Both the position numbers and the translations under genes were made by a program. A stretch of DNA of 64,000 nucleotides from Romanomermis culicivorax. Lineage: Eukaryota; Nematoda; Enoplea; Mermithida; Mermithidae. The notes under the pieces were generated by a model. It was given only the letters and a program-made list of their open reading frames with translations. It searched no databases and was not told the origin of the DNA. Below are positions 11,036-23,652 of this stretch, piece by piece. Numbering within the stretch: position 1 is the stretch's first letter; each line of letters starts with the position of its first letter. The stretch covers positions 1 through 64,000 of the forward strand of contig CAWUHX010000364.1 in the NCBI GenBank assembly GCA_963922205.1. The letters run 5' to 3'.

Positions 11036-14000
11036 ATGTCGGATTCCACTAAGGTTGAAGATGATATTCATAAACCGTTCTCGATCAAAATGGACGATCA
11101 TGCAAGGTAAAAATGTGAAGTCAATAATCGCTGTGCGCCACAATAAGTCATGCGGCAACAGGGGCAGAATATTTTTCAGCAACGAAGTCCAAAACTGAAC
11201 AAAATAAATATTTTTCGACAGATTATTATCTGAATCAACTTCAACCGTCAAATTTCAGACAAGAGAAGCTCATGCAATTTCTGCGTCGACAAAACAAAAT
11301 TTTCAATTACGGTTTAGTAGTTGGCGAAATTCGTCCGCCGACCACCGGACCGATTCTTGGCGGCCCCGACTTGACCCTATTGGTCCGCGGCGACCGCCTA
11401 GCCGTCCATTCCCTACTATTCTGGTTCCACTGCCGAGATTTCGCCCAATGGCTCCAGAAGCACCGATGCGTCAGTCTGCCGGCGCTGGTGGATTTGAGGT
11501 TTGGATTTAGTGGCTCCAAGAATAGTAACAATGTTCACGGATGGGTGGCATGATTCCAGAAATGTCTTGCGGCACCAATATTCGATCTAAGTTGTAATCA
11601 TGAAATTATGAATTCATCATCGTGCATCATCTACTCACCGTATTCGAAATCATTGACTGTGTGGGTGCAGATCTACACCCGGATGCAATCTAGCGCGACT
11701 TTCTTTTCTATAATCCGCCCAGATTTTCTGTGAGTAAATGTTTCAAAACTCAACAATTTGTCGTAAATAGGAAAAAACTGATTCTCAAATGTCTTCGATA
11801 ATTATTGTAGAGACAGCAAAAATCTGTTTTATCTTCTGCATCACCTATGAAATAAACGAAAATTCTAAATTTTCGTCAAAGAATTTGGTGGAAAATAACA
11901 TTATAAACAGTCGTGAGTAGTAGACTGTCAAAAAACGGACTGTTTTCACTCTTAAATGTGTGGTCACTGTATGTTTGGATTTTTATTAGTAAAAAAATTA
12001 CTGCACTATGACACTGTAATCATGTACTGAAACGAATTTTGTAGGGTGTCATGACCACCATACATGCACGTGATGGGGTTTGGGGGGGTTTTGACCCCCA
12101 GCAGATTTTTATTGACCCCCAGCAGATTCTTGTTGACCCCCAGCAGATTTAACTTTTCCAGCAATGATTGGGAAGATGACGAAGGAAAATGAGCAAGAGA
12201 GAAAAAAAATCGCCATAAAAATGGAAATGACGTTGTAGTTTCACAATTTTTCTAAACAAATCATACTTGATTCCAAAAAAGTAACATGGAAACTTTAAAA
12301 AGTGCTGTCTAAGCAAATAGTTTCACATATCTGACTAATATAGGTTGAAGAATATGCTGCTTGGATGTTAGAAGACTTTCTGAGACCTTTCTTTTCATTA
12401 TCAACAATGAAAAAGAATTTCGTATTCCACCCCCGTTCCTGGCTGACCCCCCGCAGAATTTCTATGCTGTGCATGTAAGATGACCACTCTTGCTATGAAT
12501 GGAAAAACCTTGAGCAGACCATTTCTATAAATCCAATTGATAAGAGCATTTTTCAGCATGAGTTAATAATGACTGCTCTTTGTTTTGAATGCCAAACAAA
12601 ATGTGTATTTGGAACCAGACATGCACGGCAAGATCCAGGGGGGATCCTTGGACTTTTTATCTAGGGGGTAGGGGGTGGGTGAGCAAAAAAACAAAAAAAA
12701 AGTTCCGAAAACTTGTTTTTCATATAAAATATGCACAGAAATCATAAAAAAAGCTGTCTTGAAAAAAGTTCAGGGGGATGTTTGACGATTTTTTTGGGCC
12801 AGGGTTGTGGCCATGGTCTCAGGTAAGAGGGTTTACCCCCTACCCCCTATGTGCATGTACGTCCTAACTAAAGTAAATTCTTCAAAATGTAAATATTTGC
12901 GTTGTTTGTTAATGCCTTCCACTTTATTTTTGCATTGTTTCATATATTTTCAGCGATCACGTAATCTTTTTTTATTTAATTTATTTCCAAACTTGACTTC
13001 TCGAGAAAATTTCATATTTTCTAGAATCTTACATTGTCCACTTATTCAAAAATTTTCTTGAACGGGTAGAAAATATCTGCATATTGTTTGTCTAGTTTTT
13101 GATCAAATTGTTGGCATGAAGAAAATTCGTAAGTATCACGTATTCTATATGTTTTGGAATGTTCGATTTGAAAAAAACCTATACACATGACGGGACAAGT
13201 ATGCATAAATAAGAATTTGTGAAGTGAACGATTCATAGTATTCCATAGCATTCCTTGGTATCTTGTGAAAAATTCCGAAGACTACTGTTTTTTAATGCTT
13301 GGAGGTGCAGGAACTTTCTGATTTCGGTCCCATATTAAGAAATACAGAATTGACCTACCCGGCCATGCGGAATATAGTTGACTGGGTCTACGAAGAAGAA
13401 AAAGACATTTTGTTGGATATGGCCTCGGCCGCCGAAACCATGTACGCCGCGGCCTATTTCGGTGTTGACGCCCTGCTCAAAATTGTTCAGGATTATTCGT
13501 TGCAGGTACTTGAAGGAAACCAGTTGAAGAATCATTTACCTCTTGTGAAAATAATCTGAAAGTGAAACAATTTTTGGAACTCTGGTCGCTCATAGTTTAC
13601 TGTAGAAAACGAATGACCATAAACCATACCTGTGCATGGTCAGTCAACCTGAGGAGGTTAAACTGAGATTTCGTTAGGGTAGTAAACATATAACCCAGTG
13701 GTTTTTGGGAGCACCGACCTCAAGCAGTTTCTATGAAATTTTTAGGTCTCCTTACGAAAACCCAAAATTCTACTCAAATGGTTGAACGTAGCGGAAAAAT
13801 TCGAATGCGATTGTCTATACAAAAACGAATTGTATCACATGGCCGCCACACACTTCCAATCCTTATTGAAGGTCGATCCATCGGAAATCGGTCAATTATC
13901 GTCGTCGGCTTTGGTCAATCTTTTACGGCGTGAAGATTTGAACGTTCAAACAGAAATCGACCCTTTCAAACTGGCATTGATTTGGATCAAAATAAATAGG

Positions 14001-17000
14001 GATCAAACGGGAAAGCGGACTGAAATAGATTCAATTTTCCAGTCGATAAGGTAAGATACTCATTGATATCGACAGAAAGTTTTTCTTTGATATTCGCGAT
14101 TTCTTTCTGTAGATTTGTAACCATGCCTCTCAAAGAGAAACAATTATGCTGGAAAATGGTCGACCAAGAAGATCCAGAAATTTTGAACCTATTGGAACCA
14201 TACATCATGTTAGCCGATTGGCATCAAACTTGCAAATCGAACGATAGACAGCGAGAAAGCGATTTGAAAGAGCAATTTAGAAAACACGTTTTGACCGGAG
14301 CCCTGGCTCCGGTTGACGGTTCGTTGGGCAGCCCTAAATCCGAAAAAACACCGATTCATTTGCCGTCACGTTCACTCGAATACCCACCGGGCGATTTGAG
14401 TCTCGGGATGAATTCCTGTGAGAGTCGTATAAATTCATGATTGTACATTTTCCCATGAAACCCATGTTTTCATTGGCCTAACCTTTTTCTGCCAGGTAGC
14501 AGCTCATTGGCCTTATCCGATCCGGAGTTCGCCAAAGAAGAATCCACAGCAGCCGCGACACAGAGAACTGCTAGGACTAAAATCGACTCTGGTGGAAATC
14601 AGTCTGAGACCCAGAGTCAAGAAGAAACATCTATTGAGAAGCCTTTAAAATTGAAAGAGCAAGAAAGGAAGGACAATGGGCTCGGCTTACCCTCACTTCA
14701 AGTAAAAATTATTGATCATTCAAAATCCTTGTTATCTGACGGTTCAGTTTTTCAGAGTGTTGTGAAATTTGACTCAGAAGTACTCTTACTTTTGGTCGAA
14801 AGAATGATCTGTTTAGAAATGCTATATTTAAGGAGTTATTTTGTTGCGAAAAATTACTGTAGTTTTCCGGGTCACAATTTGATTTCTATTTACGGCTTAC
14901 AAACTTACAAAGACAAAAAAGTTCGACGTTGCTTCATCATGTTTTTGTTGTTTTCCCACTAGTCGTCTTTGACAGATTCTAAAAATTCAAGAAATTTTGG
15001 GTTAAATTGAAGAAAAATCGACTTTTTACCCTGAAAGGATCATTTTCAGCATGTCTGCTTGCTTCTTTTATTTCTCGATTTCTGGCTACAGTAATCTCTG
15101 GCCAACAGCTTTTAGTTTTGGCAACACATGTAACGGAGGTCCAAACTCTTGGGGGTAAAGCGTCATTTTTGTGGGTGGCGTAAAATTCTATTTTCGCCGA
15201 AAAAGTACGAAAATGGGTTCAAAAAATTTTAATTTTTGTCTAAGAATTATGAATATATGTGTTAACAGCGCGACGTTTTTGACCGTTTTTGTTCAAAAAT
15301 AATTTTCTACGAAAAATTTGACCTTTTTAGTTTTTTCGACCAAAAATAGATCACTTTCTTTTATGTAACATTAATTTCGATTAAAGATAGTTTCCAAATT
15401 TATTCAAATATCTGTTTAGGATGCGGAAGAATTACGCAAAAAGCGTCAACAGAGTTTGGAAGATATAAATCGTGCGCGGAAAAAGAACATTACGCCGGGA
15501 ACTCCTGATCGCCGACCCGTTGAAGAAACCGTAATATCGGCCGAAGATTACGGAAGACGACGGCCTCGGTCGGAAAGTAAAAGTTCACAATCGGCGACAA
15601 TCACGGGAACAACGACGACCAGTGATTTGGCGACCAAAGCCGAGATTCCTGATACTCCGGCGCGACCCTTGACCTCGACGCCGGTCATCCATCGACAAAA
15701 ACTTTTGCCTGAAGATCTAGTTAGTTTTCTAATAATGTGCGATGAATTATTCAACTAAAGCTCATGTGTGACATGAATCTTAAAAATCAGTTGCCCTGAA
15801 ATCAGATTGTATGTGAAATCAACAAAATTTGACGACTGATTTCACTGAAACTAAAAAATTCAGGTTCTACCGGAATGAATTTTTTAATCTTTCTAAATTC
15901 AAGCTTGATTTTGTTCATATGTTGCCCAACAAAATCGAAAGTTCATTGATTGTACAGGCTGATTGAAGCAGTTGATTTTCCTTCTTTCAGGTTGCCTACC
16001 ATCTGGGACCTATTGCATAAAACACTTGTAGTCGTTACAAATCCTACAAGCCAAAAATTACTTGTGAATTCCGTCGCATAAATGCTAAAAGTTACAAGCT
16101 ACAAGTACAAGTCCTACAAGTGAAATTTTTACAAGTGCTACAATTGTAACTTACAAGCTAGTGTTGCATAAAAGCACTTGTAAGGATTACAAGTCCTACA
16201 AGGGAAATTTTACAAGCGCAGCGTTGCATTAAACTGTTCGTAGCTACAAGTCAGTTACAGGTGTAGTAAACATTTTAACACACATTTTTTGTTGAATTTA
16301 CAAGTCGTACAAGTTGGGCTTTGCACAAAAGTATTAGTGCTACAATTGTAAAAACACTTGTAACGTTTTAACGAGGGATAGTTACGAGTCAAATTTCACC
16401 AATAAATAATTAGTTTCGCTTAATTTCTTCTTTTTCTTTAGCAGTTTGTTTTTTAAATTTAGTTGTAATGGATGGAGCAGCCATTTTTCTTTACAGTCCT
16501 ATAAACTTTATCCATTTTTATTGATCAATTCGTTGTGATATTTAACTCTTAATAAAATGTACATTAAAAAATCAATTACAGGTCCTACAAGTGTTTTCTA
16601 CATACATGAACGCGACGGGTGTGTGGATTTGGGGGGTGTACACTCCCCTGGGAAAAATTCGCGCTATACTTTACACAGCTACAGGGACATTACTGGCATT
16701 TCCCCCCCCCAAAAAAAATTTTTCTCCCTGCATGTATGGTTTTTCGTATTTGGGCTATTATGGATATTTTTACTGAAAGTAGCGATTTTGAAGACGATTT
16801 TGTAGAATAAAGTTATAATACACGTCGACAACGAGTATTTCGTCCTCAAATTAATTTTGCTTGTTATCAAATTGATGACGGCATTGTTGCAAGTATACAA
16901 CTGTAAAAAAATTTATGCAACAGTTTTCCGTGCGCTTGTAATGTGCTTGTACGAGATGTAAAATCGTCCTATAAAAATGCATTCAATTTATACTTGTAGG

Positions 17001-18064
17001 GCTCGTAACCTCGAAAAACTACAATTGTAAATTACAAGTCCTTTAATTGTAATATAGTTGTATGACACGTAAAATTCACCCTGGACTAGTAATTTTTTGC
17101 TTGTGGACAAAAAATTCATATGCAACGCCAACTTGATTGACTGGTAACTTTTTTCACTTGTGCCTTGTAACCTGTACGTTTTATGCAACAGGCCTCTACA
17201 GTTTACTGCTGCATTAGTTTATTACAGAATACCAGTCTGCACTTACTCCCAACTCTTAATACTTTTTCGAAGTCAGGTTTTATTAAGTACTAAAGCAGCC
17301 TAGTATTTTCGTTTATTATCGGATAATTTTCGCGTTTTTGAATCAAAATTCATATTTTAGGAAGAAATCTTTCACACTTGTGCGGTAGAACATATGATAC
17401 CAGTAGTTTATTTGAATTAAATAGCTTGTCAACTTGTATATGTATCTATATGCGTTTTCAAGAATTTCCACAGTGACAATAATCTTGAATTCTATCTAGT
17501 TCTCAGACTTGGTTAAAATAATGATCAAATGGCACTAAATTCCAAGTCAGAGGTTCCACATTGATCTTAGTTGACCAGTCTCAGAATCTTTGGGATACAA
17601 CTGCACAGATTTTTGTACTTGGATAGGCTAAAAGGTTTTACTTCATTCAAGTTTTACGAGTTTGGTTACTTCGTTTTACTTCTTTTCCATCATATTCAAA
17701 GTGCTAGTCTGTCGACTATATTTCAGAAACTTTTGAATCAGTGACTTCAAATTCTATGTCGTTTCCCGAGTAAATATTTTCTGCTAATTTTTATTTTAAT
17801 ATTTTACAGCCACCAATCGAATCTGGCATAGTTAGTAATGTATCAAAAATTGTCGACGTTGACCAACAACAAAAAGCGGAGATTATCGACTCCGGGCAGC
17901 CTGTTTGCTTCCATTTCGAAACCACTCAGACGAGATTTGATCCGCAAGGTAAAAAATTATTAACGACATTCAAATACGATTTCAAAAATCCCGATTCGAC
18001 GACTACTGACGCCTCTTGTAAACACAAACATTTATGGAAAACGACGCCATCAAAACGTGGATAA
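11036..18064 (+). CDS. BTB-BACK domain protein, 8 exons
   Basis: Exons 11036-11106, 11259-11487, 13311-13505, 13746-14050, 14113-14417, 14496-14701, 15420-15719 and 17810-18064; 1866 nt, 621 aa, phases consistent. The BTB domain spans exons 2-3: DLTLLVRGDRLAVHS, a core strand and helix, then a VDWVYEEE-like segment. Exons 4-5 form a BACK-type helical region (LNVAEKFECDCL, then EIDPFKLALIWI). The C-terminal third is charged and Ser/Thr/Pro-rich, ending LWKTTPSKRG. BTB-BACK proteins commonly serve as Cul3 adaptors; no Kelch repeats are visible, so the substrate side is unknown. The exon 2 donor is the least certain: 11487 keeps phase, while a GAG/GTTTGG donor slightly downstream does not. An AATAAA lies at 18179. 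Confidence 0.8.
12063..12475. mobile_element. MITE, TIR CATGCAC, TA duplication, in BTB gene intron
   Basis: It begins CATGCACGTG after TA and ends GTGCATG before TA. It contains three direct repeats of TTGACCCCCAGCAGATT near the left end and a related unit near the right. A reverse-oriented copy lies at 56721-57098. Non-coding. Confidence 0.8.
12620..12857. mobile_element. MITE, second copy of the 5199-5452 family
   Basis: It starts CATGCACGG and ends CCCCCTATGTGCATG. Aligned by eye it matches 5199-5452 over its whole length with scattered substitutions and small gaps. It lies within intron 2 of the BTB-BACK gene. Non-coding. Confidence 0.8.
15120..15360. mobile_element. MITE fragment in BTB gene intron 6
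   Basis: ACATGTAACGGAGGTCC at about 15125 resembles the left terminus of the 2060 family, followed by a G-run and TTTTTGACC-type phrases as in that element. I cannot see a clean right end, so it is either truncated or strongly diverged. Confidence 0.45.
16010..17192. mobile_element. 1.18-kb TIR element made of TTACAAGT repeats, in BTB gene intron 7
   Basis: The ends CCTATTGCATAAAAC (16010) and GTTTTATGCAACAGG (17192) are inverted with one mismatch. The interior is dominated by variants of TACAAGTCCTACAAG and ACTTGTAAGGATTACAAG in both orientations. A G/C-run-rich piece at about 16605-16735 with CATGAACG / CCTGCATG ends looks like a smaller element nested inside. No transposase frame; short + strand frames at 16557-16810 lie in the nested piece and have no homology I recognise. 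Confidence 0.6.
17193..17809. other. Rest of BTB gene intron 7
   Basis: AT-rich intron sequence ending in ATTTTACAG at the last exon. No further structure seen. Confidence 0.6.
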
Positions 18065-18515
18065 AAAGGAAGATACTTGAAAAATCTTTCACGTCATGAC
18101 TAATTGGATTTTCATCCGCAAAACAACTCTTATCCTGTTGTGTCATTGTTACTTTTTCAGTTGTCTTATTAAAGCACTAATAAAAATTGCTTTACTCCAT
18201 TCATTTTGAAATGATTGATGCAATGATCCCATGAAAGTAACTTCGATGCGGAAAAAACTAGTTAGATTATTACTGTAATCAATGAAAAAGTTTTTTCGTC
18301 AATGAGCGGCAAAATGAATATCTGAAAATTTCCTCCAGTAACCTGGTCAAGTTGTCAAAATTTCTCGAGTTGCACTCAGATATCAATGGATACGCATGAT
18401 GTTTTTACGATTATTTTGCCTAGTTTTTTATACAGTATGTTTTTCGATTAAAAAAGATTGCGCGTCAAATCGAAGCTTTTTTTTTGGTTTCCGCTGCGTC
18501 TATGATTTTTAGTTT
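18065..18515. other. 3' flank of BTB gene up to retroelement insertion
   Basis: It contains a likely polyadenylation signal AATAAA at 18179-18184. The last four bases, GTTT (18512-18515), are repeated just after the retroelement at 34769-34772 and form its target-site duplication. Confidence 0.65.
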
Positions 18516-19973
18516 TGTCACGTGCCGCTCAATTCTCCAACGTCACGTGATCCTGATCATGCCGACATTTTGTTATTTTTTCATGTTTCGTTTATTACTC
18601 GAACATGCTTTTGTTTATTTCATTTTTACACATGCATTTTACGTTCGTTTTTATATTTTTCATGCATTTCTATGTTTCGTTTTGTTGTATTTTTTATTTC
18701 TTTACAAACGCGGGCTACAGTAGGCCCTTTAGCTAAAAACTTCCGCCAGTCGTGCTCCACGAGCACATGGCTATTTTTGGTGCGCTCACGCACCTCTTAT
18801 CATCAAAAATTAGCGTCGTTTTTGTTACGCAAAACGACTAGCTAAGAAGTTTTAGCTAAAGACGTTCATATGCTTAGCATAGGCACTGCAGCCGGCCTCA
18901 GTGCTAAACGCATGTGAATGAAAAAATGTCTATGTGCTCATAGGCATCTTCTGCATCGCGTCTAGCTGCAGAAGTTAGCTTGAGCGCCGAGAAACTCCGC
19001 CCAAGCTGCAGCTGTAGCCAAACATGTCCTTAAAAGGACATGTTTCTTTAGTTTTTCGCTCATTCTTGGGTTCACCAAGCTTTTCGTCTGGTTGTCACTT
19101 CGCGTCCGCCGCCCTGCTCAATTTGCATATTTTTATATACTTGACTGCGTCCGCCGCCTATTATTTTAAATAAATTTGCATACCTTTGCATTACTTACTG
19201 CGTCTGCCGCTCACCGCCTACAGTACCCCGCTGCCCATCAGTGCCAGGTGTCCGACCGCCCCGGTTCGTGCATTAAACGTTGGAGTTTTGCCTCCCGCTC
19301 GCTCCCGCTCCCTCCCGCTCGCCGCCGCTCGCCGCCGCTCGCCGCCTAGGACGTTTGAGGATCGTATCCCCCGCTCCCAGTGCCAGAAGACTGAAAGCAT
19401 CCAGGGACTTGCCGCCCGTTGCGTCGTAATCGCTTGAGAAACAGGACTAGGTGAGTCTTCTCAGGGGATTATTGTTATTTGTGGGTTATTTGTTGGGAAA
19501 TCCTTCCTAAGTCGGTTTCCCAAGGTTTCCACAGATAAGCAGGGCCTCCACCTCTCAGGTTCGGGCTAAAGGGGCTGTCTGGTTCATAATCGGGTCCCAT
19601 AATTTAGGTCATTTTACGGGTGACCCTGTCCCCACTCTCACTGAGTAGGACTCGGGGATTGTCGCACCTAGCCTGGCAGCGTTGTCCGTTACCCTACAGC
19701 AAGACCCCAAGGACAACTCCAGAGAACCAACTATAGACCTCTCTATAGCCACCATTTGCCAGGTTAGGCCCCAACGCCAACTTGGGAAGCCTGGGGAAAA
19801 TGCCAGTATCCATCAGGAGTCACAGCCTATTACTCACTGTAATAGGATCAATCTGATATGGTTCACCATCAATGTGACGTCTAAAACACGGTATTACCTG
19901 ATGAGATACCCAAACCTCTCCAGCTCTCCCAAGATAAACCTGTCATACACGTGACAAGGCGTAAAATGTGACA
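18516..19973 (+). repeat. 5' LTR, 1458 bp
   Basis: Bounded by TGTCAC and GTGACA. The same sequence forms the 3' LTR in two pieces (503 bp inverted, 938 bp direct); 503 + 17 lost + 938 = 1458, which fixes the length. It contains a 10-bp-arm hairpin ACATGTCCTT-AA-AAGGACATGT at 19022-19043 and a run of CGCTCCC / CGCCGCTCG repeats at about 19290-19345. Frames inside it (e.g. 18522-18845, 19186-19437) also occur in the other LTR and are probably not genes. Confidence 0.95.
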
Positions 19974-19991
19974 TGGCGAGGCTGGAAAATC
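19974..19991 (+). promoter_or_regulatory. Putative primer-binding site
   Basis: The sequence directly after the LTR is TGGCGAGGCTGGAAAATC. It starts with TGG, as expected for pairing with a tRNA 3' CCA end. I cannot name the tRNA from the sequence alone. Confidence 0.65.
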
Positions 19992-20345
19992 GACCTTAAG
20001 TCTGGCACTCGCCCTTAAGTGTAAAATCTTCACCCTTGGGTCGGAACTACCCCCAGGTCGGGTCAACTCCCATTTTAAGTCGGACAAGCCCCCTTAAAAT
20101 TGGGCACTAGCCATCCAATAAGTCGGAGACCCCCCCCCCACATTCGGGTTTACTGCCTAATGGGTCGGGAATGTCCCTTATTTCGGATTACCGCTACTGT
20201 AGGTCGGCTACCTCCCCTCAAGTCGCGTGTTATTACTGTGAGTGGGAACTTTTTCCCGTGCCACCAAGACTTATTACTGTAGGTCGGGAATTTCTCCCTG
20301 AACATCAGATTTAATTACTGTAACACGGGATTTGCCCTTACGAGT
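19985..20345 (+). repeat. Degenerate tandem repeat, about 25-35 bp, AAGTCGG core
   Basis: Units of the type AAGTCGG(A/G)..CTCCCC(T)TAAGT recur about ten to twelve times through the start of the retroelement leader, later acquiring an ATTACTGTAGGTCGGGAA variant. Non-coding. Confidence 0.6.
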
Positions 20346-20977
20346 GATCTATATGTGATCTATATGTGTAAATAATTATCTCATGCGTGTGTATTATCCC
20401 CTATGAGTAATAAATTCCCCCTGAGTCGAGTTATTTATCCCCAGAGTCGTGTTAACTGTAACAGAGTTGAGTTATATATCGAGTATTCTGTATTCCTCCT
20501 CTGATTCATACTGTACATTCTGCATACTTAATCTGTGTTGTAAACTACCTTATCTGTTTCTTTTCCCTCATTCCCCCCCATTCCCTAATCCTGGGTGGTA
20601 TACTGTAGCCCTCCGGGTGGGTGCCATTACAGTACGCCTGTGCCCATTCCCGTACTGTAACTACAGTATACCCATACGCGGGTACTGGTATCACAGCTGT
20701 AGGGGTTTACGGCCCCTCCTGACTGTTGGTGGTCCGTGACCCCATGATACAGTACACCCTCCACGTATGATTCTGGACGTCATACGTGGCTGCGATTTGT
20801 TAATTGTGTACAGTATTTTTGTCTGTCGGTGGAAACTGTCGGAATTGCTCACTTTTCCGGCCCCAAAAATTTTACACCGACTGTCTACACATTTAACACG
20901 CGTATGTCCAACTATCGTATTCCCCGTCTTTGGTTATTTTTCTTTCCCTTTTCCTTTCTCGGTCATCTGAGCGGTGT

Positions 20978-21038
<61 letters not shown>

Positions 21039-21170
21039 CGTTTTTTGGACGCCACCGCTACAGTATGACACCCTTACGTAAGTTCTTCTATCTTCTTCCT
21101 TTCTACTTACTGTAAGGTCTTTCTCCTATTTTTCGGCCGTTGCATCACGGACATAGACTTTACGGGTCAT
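20346..21170 (+). other. Retroelement leader with long poly(A) tract
   Basis: A run of nearly 60 A residues spans about 20980-21036. The rest is mixed-composition leader with repeated CTGTA / TACAGTA phrases. Short frames here, including one with a poly-lysine stretch from the A run, are unlikely to be genes. Confidence 0.55.
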
Positions 21171-21176
21171 GCTCTT

Positions 21177-21880
21177 TGACGTCAGCAACGACAACGTTAC
21201 GGGTTGTTGTTGTTGTGTGGTTCAACCCCACGGATGCAACCACTGACGTCTGCAACAGCCGCTTCACTTGCTGTTGCTTTAAGGGGTGGGTAGCCCTCCG
21301 GGTTCTACTCCTGACGTCAGCAACCGACATTACGTGTTATTGTTTAAGTTAACACTCCAGCAGTAATGACTTCTGACGTCTGCAACAAGTGAAGCCAACA
21401 TTGTTGCAACAGGTTCGGCTGGTTCTCTGCACCCCATCTGTGACGTCAGCAATGGTGACGCACCGTGTCACTATTCAAAGATGTGCAGGTCTTACGGGTG
21501 CCACATCTGAGGTCTGCAACAACTGCATCTCATGTCATTGACTTAAGGTATCAGACCCTCGGTCCCACCTTCTGACGTCAGCAATGGCACCATCACGTGT
21601 TGCCGTATACCGATAGCTGGCTTCAGGGCCCTATTGCTGACATCAGCAATGACGATGTATCATGTTTTCGCAGCAGGAATTGAGGTTACATGATCCTATT
21701 TCTGACGTCCGCAACGGTAACATTACGTGCTACTGCAGGGGTTTGCTGGCCTTAGGCACTCACCCCTGGCGTCTGCAACTGCGATATGATACTTGAATAC
21801 TCTTATCCCAGGCACCTGCAGTCAGCACCAAGGTCATGTGTTGGTTCATACCCCCTACCTTTTGACGTCCGCACCAGGTT
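21177..21880 (+). repeat. 65-bp tandem array with TGACGTCnGCAA motif
   Basis: TGACGTC(A/T/C)GCAA or close variants begin at 21177, 21243, 21312, 21374, 21441, 21508, 21573, 21638, 21703, 21767 and 21863, mostly 62-69 bp apart, with one isolated copy at 22203. The spacers are partly conserved (ACGTTACGGG, CATCACGTG and similar). TGACGTCA is the classical CRE/ATF palindrome, and several units carry it whole, joined to GCAA. It lies in the transcribed leader about 1.2 kb after the LTR. Confidence 0.85.
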
Positions 21881-23652
21881 ACTGTCGGCCCTATGAGTAT
21901 TCCACTTGAGTTGTAGGTGGTCATTGGCGTATGGTCCTATCACCTACCTCTCTTGTCCAAGGGTTTGTGTGTGTCTGGGGGCTGATGCCTGGGAAACATC
22001 AGTCCACATATATACACCACCTGAGATGCTCACTAGCCTGCGTACTGATCAGGTTGTCCGCCCGGGTAGCGGCACTGTTGATCAGCACGTGGCTGTTTTC
22101 AAGCTTTAACTGCAGGTTTGAACGAGTTACACTCGGCCTCAGCTGGGTTGGTTGTCTGACTCGGGCAGACAGCAGGCATTTGCAGTCGGTACTGCCTGTG
22201 TCTGACGTCTGCAAGGGTTTGGCAATCTTCTTGTAAATTTCTTATCTAAATTCACTCATTCTCTTTCATCTCATCGAGCTGTCATACATAGATCTTCTTT
22301 AGTGTCCCCGCCGTAGTGGTTCCCAAGGGACCGCGGCACAGCCTCCGGTTGGGCCTAGAGTGTATAGGACCCCCTGTCATATTACATTCACTCGAATGCC
22401 TTCGTTAACTGGCTTAACGATGCCCGCGCTAGAGTCGCCACTGACCCAGAGTCCGCCTCCGCGGTCCACCCTCTATTAGTCATGTAAGTAATAGGCACCA
22501 TTGAGTCCGCCTCAGCGAAGGTATTGAGTACACCTCGATACATACTTTACACTCATATTCAATCAGGGACACCTTGTACCCGTGATCGCTTAGATGTTTT
22601 CGGGTGCGCCCTCAAAACATCCAGAGTATTTCATTTTAACTGACTGAGTGTGTCAGAATAGCACCCTTGGTACCCGTGCTCCTTCCCTCTTCTACTGTGT
22701 GACCTGCGAACCTCACTTCATCTCAGTGATCGGCAAACCCGGCCACCAGCTGTGTATAATACTCCTGGAGAGTGTCCGTTCTGTTCGGAATGCGGGCTCC
22801 CGTTTCGGACACGGCTGTAAGTTACTTGCGAATGTCGTCCAACACGGAACCTCCTGTATAGTCCGTCTCACTATGCAGAGATGGCAATCGCTCCTGGCGA
22901 GTGAGGCCCGTTGCGTAACTGCGCGACTCCCTTTGCGTAACTGGGTTTGTAAATTAGTTTTGTCCCTATTTATTGCTCCCTCTTAAGTTCATTTTCAGTT
23001 GACCCCATCCTTTTCACCTCATGCCACTTTATGCGCTACTCCTGGTGAGTAGGATCTTGCCGGCTACGAGTCCGCCTCGCCCCAAGGTTTGTAAACTAGT
23101 ACAGCGGTCGAGCCTCCAGGAAAAATCCCTCCTGAGCGGGTTCATCCGTCACCTCATTTTTCGGCAGGAAAACCGCCTCTTCTCTACTTTTACATCTGAT
23201 CTTCTGTCCTCTTCATCTATTCTAATTGCCGGGTCCAGGCCCCAATCCTACACTTTGGTCGGGATCGATTCCCCCATATCTCAGGCCATGCCTCTGTCCA
23301 TCACGGGCGACCAGATAAATTCCCTTCTGCGTCACCCTGATGTACTCTGATCTTACATCTTATAATCCTATTCCATTCTAGCTCCCTTTCCGTGGTCGCT
23401 AGTCTTAAGCTAAATCAATTTACGTCACAAACGCCGTCGCGCACGCGTTTTCCGAATTCACGCGCTCTTTCGCCGCGAATTCAAAAGTAGTACTCACCTT
23501 CATCTTACACAATAGAGACACCCCGTCGTTCCTGCCGTCTCAGTACCCAGCCTGTACAGACCAGTGAGCCGCTCTCTATTCAATTTGACTTAATTGCTTC
23601 ACGGGCAAGGACGTCTGTTCTAACCACCTTACGGGAAAACGAACCCTCGGAC
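21881..23652 (+). other. Distal retroelement leader
   Basis: About 1.8 kb before the gag start with no convincing gene. The phrase GAGTCCGCCTC recurs at about 22450, 22505 and 23067. Small frames at 22648-22986 and 23021-23350 show no domain I recognise and could be upstream reading frames. Confidence 0.45.

Noticed and set aside
18484-18845. Hydrophobic frames at the LTR start
   Set aside because: They occur identically in the inverted LTR copy (32565-32888) and straddle or fill the U3 region; no protein features beyond T-rich composition.
19186-19437. Pro/Arg-rich frame in the LTR
   Set aside because: Produced by GC-rich short repeats and repeated in the 3' LTR.
20829-21068. Frame with a poly-lysine tract
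   Set aside because: Direct product of the poly(A) run.
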